A stretch of 9,906 nt of DNA from contig JAUYBT010000145.1 in NCBI GenBank assembly GCA_030692905.1, positions 1 through 9,906 of the forward strand, given 5' to 3'. The position numbers were made by a program, and so were the translations under genes. Source of the stretch: Bacteroidales bacterium. GTDB lineage: Bacteria > Bacteroidota > Bacteroidia > Bacteroidales > VadinHA17. Under the pieces are notes generated by a model. That model ran no database searches. It saw nothing but the letters and a program-made list of their open reading frames with translations, and was not told the origin of the DNA. This document shows positions 1 through 6,686 of the stretch, one piece after another (position 1 is the stretch's first letter; the number at the start of each line of letters is the position of its first letter).

Positions 1-121
1 TGCTTTTCTACTATCTAATGGAAAGAATACTAGTAAAATAAAGTGTATTGCAATAGATTTTATTTCAGGATGCACTTCCAAATAATACCAAAACACGATT
101 CTTTTTAAAATTTAAAAATAT
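1..121. other. Left flank outside the insertion sequence, no gene recognised
   Basis: This AT-rich flank lies outside the left inverted repeat of the IS66-type element. All three minus-strand frames are closed by stops, so it is not the continuation of a susD-like gene in the direction of the susC gene on the other side of the element. Two + strand frames are open from the edge to stops near 38-40 and 83-85. Either could be the last codons of a gene entering from the left, but the peptides are too short to recognise. Confidence 0.4.
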
Positions 122-146
122 GTAACTAATCAACCTATCAAAAGTA
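122..146 (+). repeat. Left terminal inverted repeat of the IS66-type element
   Basis: The first 11 bases, GTAACTAATCA, are a perfect inverted match to 1663-1673. The match continues imperfectly to 25 bp, with 21 of 25 positions identical and mismatches at positions 12, 15, 19 and 22. The GTAA start is the usual tip for this family. Confidence 0.88.
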
Positions 147-220
147 GTTTTCTTTAAAAAGCATGGTTATTAACAATTCTGGTGAGTTTGTTAGATTGCG
201 TTTTTGAGAACTACTTGGTT

Positions 221-243
221 ATCAACATCTTTCTTATGTTGGT
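221..243 (+). repeat. Stem-loop in the transposase leader
   Basis: CAACAT (223-228) and ATGTTG (236-241) are perfect inverted arms around a 7-nt loop. The stem extends by one wobble pair and one A-T pair to 221-243. It lies inside the element between the left end and the transposase start. Leader hairpins in insertion sequences can limit translation from transcripts entering from outside; that role here is an inference from position only. Confidence 0.35.
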
Positions 244-303
244 GTTTGTAAAAAGGCTTGGTTTTCTTAGGATCAAGTGCTTTCATTGTCTTTCTTTGCA
301 AGC

Positions 304-1665
304 ATGTCAATAAACTCTATCGACAAAGATAACCGAATAGCAGAACTTGAACAAGAGGTCAAGATGCTTAAGGCTATTATTTTCGAATTGATGGAGCGAC
401 TTGCCAGATACGAGAATCCCAAAAACAGCCGTAATAGTTCCATTCCGCCATCAAAGGATGAGAACCGCCCATTTAAGAGCAAGAGCCTGCGTGAAGTAAG
501 TGGTAAAAAGCCCGGTGGCCAACCCGGCCATGAAGGTAAAACTCTGGAAATGGTCTCAGTTCCCGATGAGATAGTAGTTCATAATCCTTTGTTTTGTAAA
601 CACTGTGGGCTGGACGTAAGCCACTTGCCCGCTGAGATGGTTGAGAGGCGTCAGGTTGTTGAAATACCACCCATCAAACCCATATATATTGAACATCAGG
701 TTTTTGCACGTACCTGCACCTGTGGACATACTATTTCCGGCTCTTTCCCACAGGAAATCACACCGGGAATCAGCTATGGAAAATCCGTTGAGAGCCTATC
801 CGCATATTTCTACGCTCGTCAGTTCTTGCCTTTTGCAAGAATGCAAGAGATGTTCAACGATGTGTTTTCTTTACCCATCAGTGAAGGTGGTATCCATCAG
901 GTTTTAGCGCGCGCTACTGCTAAAGCTGAACCGGCATATGAACTCATACATGAGCGCATAACGCAAGCCTCAGTGGTTGGTTCTGATGAAACCGGAACAC
1001 GCATTGGCAAAGAAAAAGGGTGGTTCTGGACCTGGCAAAATGAAAAGCTTACTTTTATCACTGCATCCATGAACCGCGGTACACAGACCATCAATCAACA
1101 CTTTGAAAACGGCTTCCCTAAAGCTGTTTTGGTGCACGATTGCTGGAAAAGCCACTTTGAACCCATTGTCTTAACACATCAAATTTGTATTGCACATTTA
1201 CTCCGGGAGCTAACTCACCTGGATGAATGTTATGACAGCACATGGCCTAAACTATTCAAAGAACTTCTTCGTGATGCAATCCATTTAAAACAGAAACTTA
1301 CACCATCAGACTATCTATCTCCAATTCCTGAAAGAACTGAACTCGTCCGGTGTTTGTTGGAATTAATCGAAAAACCAATTAGTACGGATCATAAAGAACT
1401 GGCCTCTTTTCATCGACGGATGGTCAAGTATAAAAATTATATATTCACTTTCCTGTTCAATCCTGAAGTCCCGCCCGATAATAATGGTTCTGAAAGAGCT
1501 ATACGTAACATTAAAGTTAAACACAAAATCTCAGGTTACTTCAAATCGTTCAAAGGTGCTTCGCAGTTCGCTATTCTGCGTTCAGTATTAGATACAACTC
1601 TTAAAAACAGGCAGAATATCCTTAATGCCTTCACTCAAATTATTTCTGTACCTTCGATGGGCTGA
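304..1665 (+). CDS. IS66-family transposase (DDE, TnpC-type)
   Basis: This is the 453-aa transposase that would excise and insert the surrounding element. The N-terminus is a short predicted coiled coil (IAELEQEVKMLK onward), followed by the conserved NSSIPPSKD and KKPGGQPGHEGKTL segments that precede the IS66 zinc-binding domain. The likely zinc ligands are C98/C101 (CKHC) and C138/C140 (CTC). The DDE catalytic residues are visible as D228 (GSDETG), D279 (VHDCWKSH) and E397 (NNGSERAIRN). The frame is intact, so the protein may be active. I chose the ATG at 304 because the peptide MSINSIDKDNRIAELE begins the family-like region. An in-frame GTG at 277 would add nine residues (MLSLSFFAS) with no family support. 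The last codons and the TGA stop lie inside the right inverted repeat. The gene converges on susC, with 22 bp between the two stop codons and no obvious terminator between them. Confidence 0.93.
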   Translation: MSINSIDKDNRIAELEQEVKMLKAIIFELMERLARYENPKNSRNSSIPPSKDENRPFKSKSLREVSGKKPGGQPGHEGKTLEMVSVPDEIVVHNPLFCKHCGLDVSHLPAEMVERRQVVEIPPIKPIYIEHQVFARTCTCGHTISGSFPQEITPGISYGKSVESLSAYFYARQFLPFARMQEMFNDVFSLPISEGGIHQVLARATAKAEPAYELIHERITQASVVGSDETGTRIGKEKGWFWTWQNEKLTFITASMNRGTQTINQHFENGFPKAVLVHDCWKSHFEPIVLTHQICIAHLLRELTHLDECYDSTWPKLFKELLRDAIHLKQKLTPSDYLSPIPERTELVRCLLELIEKPISTDHKELASFHRRMVKYKNYIFTFLFNPEVPPDNNGSERAIRNIKVKHKISGYFKSFKGASQFAILRSVLDTTLKNRQNILNAFTQIISVPSMG

Positions 1666-1673
1666 TTAGTTAC
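1649..1673 (-). repeat. Right terminal inverted repeat, overlapping the transposase stop
   Basis: Read inward from 1673 on the minus strand, this repeat starts GTAACTAATCA and matches the left end at 21 of 25 positions. On the + strand it encodes the end of the transposase (VPSMG) and its TGA stop at 1663-1665. The sequence therefore serves both as transposon end and as coding sequence. Confidence 0.88.
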
Positions 1674-1687
1674 GATTTTAATAATTT

Positions 1688-4600
1688 CTAAAAAGTCACG
1701 TCAAATTTAATACCAATCGGGATCACCCAGGGTTCCAGATTATATCTTTCAATTCCTTGTTTAAACTGAGTACCTCTTTTACCATCAGTGGAAGATTCTG
1801 CCTGAAACGCCCGTTCTGGATCCAATCCGGCTTTTGCTTTTGTCCATAGCATAATATTACGGCTATAAACTGAAACGGATATATCCTGTATAGCGCCCAA
1901 ACGGTTTATAATGTTACGGGGAACCTGGTAACTCAGAGAAATCTCCCTTAGTTTAATAAAATCTGCGTCAAACATGGAAGGTTTTGCGAATCCCCATGCA
2001 TAACTCCCTATATATGGCATATAAGGTATTGTATTATTCTCTCCAAGATTTTCAATATATGTCACTCCTCCTTCACCATCGTCAACAGCCACAACACTCG
2101 GAACGAATGTCCCGTCATTTACATAGACACCACTGTAGTTTTCACGAAATCCTCCATATTCAGCAGTAGGCCCGCCAACAACATGAAATCCGTTTTTGAT
2201 GTATATATCCTCATTTGCCACCAGCCAGTCGCGAAGCTCTTTCCCGGTTCGTCCACCCGGATTGATCAGATTATCCAACCAAATCTGAGAATTTCCGTCT
2301 TCTGCCATATATCGCTGGGTTTGGGAGATAAACTGACCGCCGTTTCTCCAGTCAAAAGTCATATTCAGTGAAAAAGCCTTGTAGGATAGTGAGGTTTGTA
2401 ATCCCATGATAAACCTGGGATTATAATTACCAATTTTATTTTTTGTATCCTGAATTTGGATATCCTGCCATTCCATTTCGGATGCATTAATGATGGGATA
2501 GCCAAAATATGGAGAGTTTTCGTCTGTAACTGTAAGTATTTCAGCATCGTAAATATCACCTATCTCATCACCAACATACGACCATGCACCACCTTTTGCA
2601 TCTTCCCAGAACTTAATTACATCAATTCCTTCAGAAATTTCCAGAAGCTTTGTTCTGTTACGTGAAAAGTTTACACTGATATCCCAGTTCCAGTTATTAG
2701 TCTTAACCGGAGTGAATCCCAGCATAAATTCCCAACCTTTACTCTCTATTAACCCTGCATTGATGTTTACTGCGTCAGATCCTGTAGAGCTTGCAACCGG
2801 AATATTTCTTAAAATCTGGTTACGATTTTCGACCTCATAATATGTCCCCTCAAACCTCAATCTGTTTTTAAACAACCCCAAATCGATACCAATCTCTTTT
2901 GAAGTAGCCTCTTCAGGTTTTAAATTAGGAGTTAATATCTGTCCTGATTTGGCCAACCGGGTAGCATCGCCCCACTGGCCTGCATTTCCATAGGTGTTGT
3001 ATAGCTGATAGGGGTCAGTGTCGTTACCGGCCTTTGCCCAGCCACCCCTGATTTTCATTAAGCCCACATTATCACCTAAATCAATCATTTGATCTACAAG
3101 AAGACTCAGTGATGCAGAAGGATAAAAATAGGACTGATTTTCTTTTGGCAAGGTACTCGACCAGTCATTTCGTGCCGTCAGATCCAGAAAAATCATATCT
3201 TTCCATCCCAGGTTTGCCAGGCCATAAACACTGTAAATGGCCTTTTGTGACCAACCGCTTCCATAACTTAAAGACCCTGATTTAATGTTACTTACAGTAT
3301 ATACGTTTGGTACAATGAGTCCTGCCCCCGACATTGATGAATTGCTGATCGAAGAGCCCTTCTTGTATAAGGAATTCCCTCCTACAGAAAAAGACAAATT
3401 GAAACTGTTTAGTTGTTTAGCGTATGTACCAAGAAAATCGACATTTCGTTCGTAGCTCATCACATCCTGAATCCCATAAGCTCCATTATTAGGCTCCTTG
3501 GTGTAGCCCGGTGCGATTTTTGATTCACGCTTTTCTATAAATCTGTCCAGTGAATATCGCCCCATCAGACTAAATTCTTTGGTCAATTGCCAGTCAGCTT
3601 TTAAGTTGCCGAAAATCCTGTCCCTGTCATAACTGTTGTTAACTTCGTATGCTAAGAAGTAAGGGTTGTTATATGTCCCATTATAAGGCGTCCTTTGCTC
3701 AACGCCTTCCTTTCCAGGTTCCCAATATTTTTTCAGATCAAGGATATCGGTATTTTGTGGAACAGCATATGCCCATTGCAGGGGATTGGTACCTCTGTTA
3801 CTTGACGGACGGTTATTTGCCCATGACCTGTTGATATTAACATTGGAACTAACAGTAAAGTTATCACGTACCTTAATGGAAGTAGCTGCTGTCAGGTTAT
3901 TTCTGAATAAATCGGAATTAGGAATAATCCCTTTGTTGCTCATGTTCGTTACTCCAATTCTGTAATTCATCATTTCTGTATTGTTCGAAACTGAGACACT
4001 ATTTGTGGTTGTTATACCTGTCTGAACAAAATTAGCTACGTTATCCGGATGGGATACCAACTCGGTCGGGATTTGAACGCCATTTGCATCCCGCGGACTG
4101 TTCCATTGTACTGCAAAGTATTCTTTATCCAGTTGAATACCTGCTCCGGCTGCTTCAGCAGGATTAACTCTCATAATATATCCGGGAGGTAAATCTTCGG
4201 GAGTAAATGAAAAATAGCCGGATGCAAATTTTTTCTGGACAGCAAAATATTTATAGGGCTTGTCGAATACGGTATTAGAACTTACGGTTACTTTAACCTC
4301 TTTGTATTTCTTACCGGATTTGGTAGTTATCAGCACTACACCATTCCCTGCCCGTGAACCATATAATGCTGCTGCACTTGGACCCTTTAAAATAGATACG
4401 CTTTCAATATCGTCTGAATTAAGGTCAGAAATTGCATTGCCATAATCGACACGGTTATCACTTCCGAATCCGGATACATTGTTCAGTGTATTAACAATCG
4501 GGACTCCATCTACCACAAACAGCGGCTGATTATCGTTACTTAAGGAATTTGCACCCCTGATTACCATGCTGACCGACGAACCTGTTCCACCCGTTGAGTT

Positions 4601-5137
4601 AATCTGGACACCCGAAACCTTACCGGCAAGCGAGTTAATTGCATTTTCCTGAACCACCCTGACCAATGCATCACCACTAACTTTCCCTACAGAATATCCC
4701 AGTGATTTTTGCTTTCTGGTAATACCTAATGCCGTAACCACTACCTCATCAAGGGCTTTTATATCTTCGAACATCTCAACATTGACAAGTTTGCGGCCAT
4801 TAACAGGAACTTCTACAGTTTCAAATCCGACAAAAGAAAAAATCAATACCGCATTGCTTTCAGGCACTTCAATACTATATGCTCCATCAGAATTTGTGAA
4901 TGTTCCTGTCTGAGTTCCTTTAATCTGGATAGTCACACCTGGTAAACCGGTATTATCAGCCTTTGAAGTTACCTTACCGGTAACAACAATACCCTGCTGA
5001 GCTTCTGAATTGGCTGGCAATTCTTTTGGCCCCGGGGATCCGGAACTTGCCCATGCAGTCCCCAGCAGCAAAGTAATAAATGCCATTGTAGTTAATATAT
5101 GCTTACTGTATATCATCACTAAATATTTGTTTTTCAT
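1688..5137 (-). CDS. SusC/RagA-family TonB-linked outer-membrane receptor
   Basis: This is an 1149-aa outer-membrane TonB-dependent transporter of the SusC class, which imports oligosaccharides or peptides using proton-motive force via TonB-ExbBD. It has a signal peptide (about residues 1-30, ending GTAWA). A carboxypeptidase-regulatory-like beta-sandwich follows at about 50-123 (VVTGKVTSKADNTGLPGV), then a TonB-box-like LDEVVVTALG at 129-138. The plug domain spans about 140-275, with the class motifs SLAGKVSGVQI, MVIRGANSL, PLFVVDGVPI and SILKGPSAAALYGSRAGNG. The rest is the beta-barrel, ending in the aromatic C-terminal strand GIKFDVTF. Length and both ends look complete. The start at 5137 keeps the full signal peptide; M8 is a possible alternative. 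The gene lies 38 bp after the PKD-lipoprotein gene and is probably co-transcribed with it. SusC proteins normally work with a SusD lipoprotein encoded immediately downstream. Here an IS66 end lies 14 bp past the stop and no susD is visible in the window. Class assignment is near certain; the ligand is unknown. Confidence 0.95.
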   Translation of the reverse strand: MKNKYLVMIYSKHILTTMAFITLLLGTAWASSGSPGPKELPANSEAQQGIVVTGKVTSKADNTGLPGVTIQIKGTQTGTFTNSDGAYSIEVPESNAVLIFSFVGFETVEVPVNGRKLVNVEMFEDIKALDEVVVTALGITRKQKSLGYSVGKVSGDALVRVVQENAINSLAGKVSGVQINSTGGTGSSVSMVIRGANSLSNDNQPLFVVDGVPIVNTLNNVSGFGSDNRVDYGNAISDLNSDDIESVSILKGPSAAALYGSRAGNGVVLITTKSGKKYKEVKVTVSSNTVFDKPYKYFAVQKKFASGYFSFTPEDLPPGYIMRVNPAEAAGAGIQLDKEYFAVQWNSPRDANGVQIPTELVSHPDNVANFVQTGITTTNSVSVSNNTEMMNYRIGVTNMSNKGIIPNSDLFRNNLTAATSIKVRDNFTVSSNVNINRSWANNRPSSNRGTNPLQWAYAVPQNTDILDLKKYWEPGKEGVEQRTPYNGTYNNPYFLAYEVNNSYDRDRIFGNLKADWQLTKEFSLMGRYSLDRFIEKRESKIAPGYTKEPNNGAYGIQDVMSYERNVDFLGTYAKQLNSFNLSFSVGGNSLYKKGSSISNSSMSGAGLIVPNVYTVSNIKSGSLSYGSGWSQKAIYSVYGLANLGWKDMIFLDLTARNDWSSTLPKENQSYFYPSASLSLLVDQMIDLGDNVGLMKIRGGWAKAGNDTDPYQLYNTYGNAGQWGDATRLAKSGQILTPNLKPEEATSKEIGIDLGLFKNRLRFEGTYYEVENRNQILRNIPVASSTGSDAVNINAGLIESKGWEFMLGFTPVKTNNWNWDISVNFSRNRTKLLEISEGIDVIKFWEDAKGGAWSYVGDEIGDIYDAEILTVTDENSPYFGYPIINASEMEWQDIQIQDTKNKIGNYNPRFIMGLQTSLSYKAFSLNMTFDWRNGGQFISQTQRYMAEDGNSQIWLDNLINPGGRTGKELRDWLVANEDIYIKNGFHVVGGPTAEYGGFRENYSGVYVNDGTFVPSVVAVDDGEGGVTYIENLGENNTIPYMPYIGSYAWGFAKPSMFDADFIKLREISLSYQVPRNIINRLGAIQDISVSVYSRNIMLWTKAKAGLDPERAFQAESSTDGKRGTQFKQGIERYNLEPWVIPIGIKFDVTF

Positions 5138-5175
5138 AATTTCTTATTGTGTAAGTGTTGTTAATAAAATGGTTT

Positions 5176-6099
5176 TTATCTAACTACTTCAAAAGTAAGA
5201 ATTAGAGCGTGCGTGTTTAAAGGGAAATATCTGGGTGCGGCAGCCATAAACATAACCAGCCTCATAGTGTTATCTGTTACTTCCTGAACAATAACCTTTC
5301 TTTGATTATCCAAAAAACCAATAAACTCGGTTCCGGAAAAATCGAGCGTGCTGACGCCATTATAGGTTAAAACCCCTTCCGGGCCATAAACCGAACGAAC
5401 TGCGAAATTTTCACTTTCAACGTATTCAAAAGTTGCTCCGGTTTCGGGAGTATAGGCGGTATAGCACAAGCCATAAGGCCGGCTTGCCGCAGTAGCTTTA
5501 AGGATCGTTTTACCCTTTATCATTGTATTAACAAGACCGGCAAAAGACCCGCCATGTTGTGGAGAATGCGTGTAAGACCCATCGAATTTAAAAGTATATT
5601 GATCATCATAAACCCACCCGAGGCCAATGCCGAGATCCCCAAGTACACCCGTACCAACCGCTGCTACAACGGAAAAATTATTATCAGCATTTGCAAATGC
5701 ATCTTTGGATGAATGTGCACTACTTAGTTTCCATGTTTTTCCATTGGCAGCGGTGGGTCCCCCGGTTAGTAATACATAAGGAGTAAGATCAACTGCAAGG
5801 TTAGCTTCTGAAACAGCAGTTCGACCACTGGCATCAGTTGCAGTCAGAGTGACTTTGTAATACCCTCCATCTGTATAAACATGAACAGGGTTCATCTCAG
5901 TGCTGGATTCTCCATCTCCGAAATCCCAGTTCCAGGTTTCTGCACGTTTTGTTAAAGCAGTAAATGCCACCTGTTTAACGGCAACGCTGTAGAAAATACC
6001 CGCTTTGGGCGGATCAGTTGACTCCTCCTTCTTACACGATTGGAACAGAGTCATTCCAACAGCAAATACAAAGCACAAAAAGAGTAATTGTTTTTTCAT
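5176..6099 (-). CDS. PKD-domain lipoprotein, putative surface glycan-binding protein
   Basis: This 307-aa predicted lipoprotein has a type II signal peptide with lipobox FQSC (Cys22). The following residues, KKEES, are charged and resemble the signals that direct Bacteroidota lipoproteins to the cell surface. Residues about 34-104 form a PKD domain, with the hallmark WNWDFGDG at 56-63 and HVYTDGGYYKVTLTATD after it. The remaining ~200 residues start with GKTWKL (120-125) and contain DDQYTFKFDGSY (165-176). They look like an all-beta domain of the kind that follows PKD domains in Bacteroidota glycan-binding lipoproteins, but I cannot name the family. No catalytic motif is evident. The gene is first in a probable two-gene unit with susC, in the position opposite to the usual SusD/SusE-type partners, which lie downstream of SusC. 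A carbohydrate-binding role is inferred from domain and context. Confidence 0.8.
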   Translation of the reverse strand: MKKQLLFLCFVFAVGMTLFQSCKKEESTDPPKAGIFYSVAVKQVAFTALTKRAETWNWDFGDGESSTEMNPVHVYTDGGYYKVTLTATDASGRTAVSEANLAVDLTPYVLLTGGPTAANGKTWKLSSAHSSKDAFANADNNFSVVAAVGTGVLGDLGIGLGWVYDDQYTFKFDGSYTHSPQHGGSFAGLVNTMIKGKTILKATAASRPYGLCYTAYTPETGATFEYVESENFAVRSVYGPEGVLTYNGVSTLDFSGTEFIGFLDNQRKVIVQEVTDNTMRLVMFMAAAPRYFPLNTHALILTFEVVR

Positions 6100-6464
6100 A
6101 GTTAAAGGGAGTTGGTTAGTAACTTAGTTATTTACAAATTATAAATTACAAGTTTATTAATTTTTTTATTTAAGGTTTAAAAATTTCTCAATTCCAGTAA
6201 GCATCACTTTTGTTCTTAAATTTTTAAATTAATGCTTCAACAGATGCAAAAAGCCTCTTTCAATCCTCTGGAATCAGGCAGAATCAGATAAACAAAAAAT
6301 AATCCTTAGCTGCATTTTTTTCAACCAGCCAGGTTATTTCTAATGTTATAACTTAACAACTACGTAAGATACTGTAAATAAATAAAAAAAACCTGTGGTA
6401 TTTTATCCATTATACATTGAATTTTAGCCCGGCGGTAATAAAATAAATCACCATCCCATTAACT

Positions 6465-6487
6465 TCAGGACTCCTGACCTCGGTCAG
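6465..6487. repeat. Two overlapping palindromes, operator-like
   Basis: TCAGGA-C-TCCTGA (6465-6477) is a perfect 13-bp odd palindrome. It overlaps CTGACC-TC-GGTCAG (6474-6487), which has perfect 6-bp arms around 2 bases. They share CTGA, so only one could form a hairpin at a time; the alternative is a tandem binding site for a dimeric regulator. No T-run follows on either strand, so a classical terminator is unlikely. Confidence 0.4.
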
Positions 6488-6581
6488 TAAAAATAAAGAT
6501 TTTGCAGCATTGTATCGCAAAAAGAAAATGCAGTAATTTTACAAAATGCACCTAATATTCATGTTTCCAAAGGAGGCTAAA

Positions 6582-6611
6582 CTCATAAGTGATCGCTTAG
6601 GGGTTTATGAG
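6582..6611. repeat. Stem-loop downstream of the aldolase gene
   Basis: CTCATAA (6582-6588) and TTATGAG (6605-6611) form perfect 7-bp arms with a 16-nt loop. An alternative, longer but interrupted fold pairs 6579-6590 with 6595-6606 around GATC. It starts 75 nt beyond the aldolase stop in the direction of transcription. It could stabilise or end the symporter-propeller-aldolase transcript, but a convincing U-run is missing. Confidence 0.3.
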
Positions 6612-6686
6612 CATGTCCGATATTCCGCAAGAAATAAGCATAACTATTTGAATGTTAAAATTTTATTTAGTAGAACTACATTTCTA

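Larger units (their letters stand above)
122..1673 (+). mobile_element. IS66-family insertion sequence, single-gene (ISBst12-like) type, complete
   Basis: A 1552-bp element is bounded by inverted repeats that begin with GTAA, as IS66-family ends do. It contains one intact transposase gene and no tnpA or tnpB accessory genes; classical IS66 elements carry all three, while the ISBst12 subgroup carries only the transposase. The 5' leader (133-303) is non-coding, and the 3' end is so compact that the transposase stop codon lies inside the right repeat. The family normally makes an 8-bp target duplication. The abutting bases here are AAAAATAT on the left and GATTTTAA on the right and do not match, so the element has either been involved in a rearrangement or its flanks have diverged. 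It points toward the 3' end of the susC gene. Confidence 0.9.
6100..6686. other. 587-bp intergenic region with inverted repeats, no supported gene
   Basis: This AT-rich gap separates the aldolase end of one minus-strand unit from the start of the lipoprotein-susC unit, so it should hold the promoter of the latter and the 3' end of the former. I found no exact Bacteroidota-type promoter (TTTG then TAnnTTTG) upstream of 6099 on the minus strand. Structures seen are an 11-bp A/T-only inverted repeat (TTTAAAAATTT at 6176-6186, AAATTTTTAAA at 6218-6228), two overlapping palindromes at 6465-6487, and a stem-loop at 6582-6611. A 72-codon + strand frame here is not convincing as a gene. Confidence 0.6.

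Noticed and set aside
2..85. Open + strand frame entering from the left edge (27 codons)
   Set aside because: An open stretch this short is expected by chance, a second + frame also enters from the edge, and neither peptide is recognisable.
277..303. GTG start at 277 giving a nine-residue longer transposase
   Set aside because: The extension has no family-like residues, and the ATG at 304 begins the recognisable N-terminal region.
114..1681. An 8-bp target duplication flanking the IS
   Set aside because: AAAAATAT (114-121) and GATTTTAA (1674-1681) do not match; the shared A/T richness is not a duplication.
6135..6143. TATAATTTG on the minus strand as promoter of the lipoprotein gene
   Set aside because: It has one base too many between TA and TTTG for the Bacteroidota -7 element, and no matching TTTG lies at the -33 distance.
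6176..6228. 11-bp A/T inverted repeat as a definite regulatory element
   Set aside because: It is composed only of A and T in an A/T-rich gap with a 31-nt spacer, so chance is a strong explanation.
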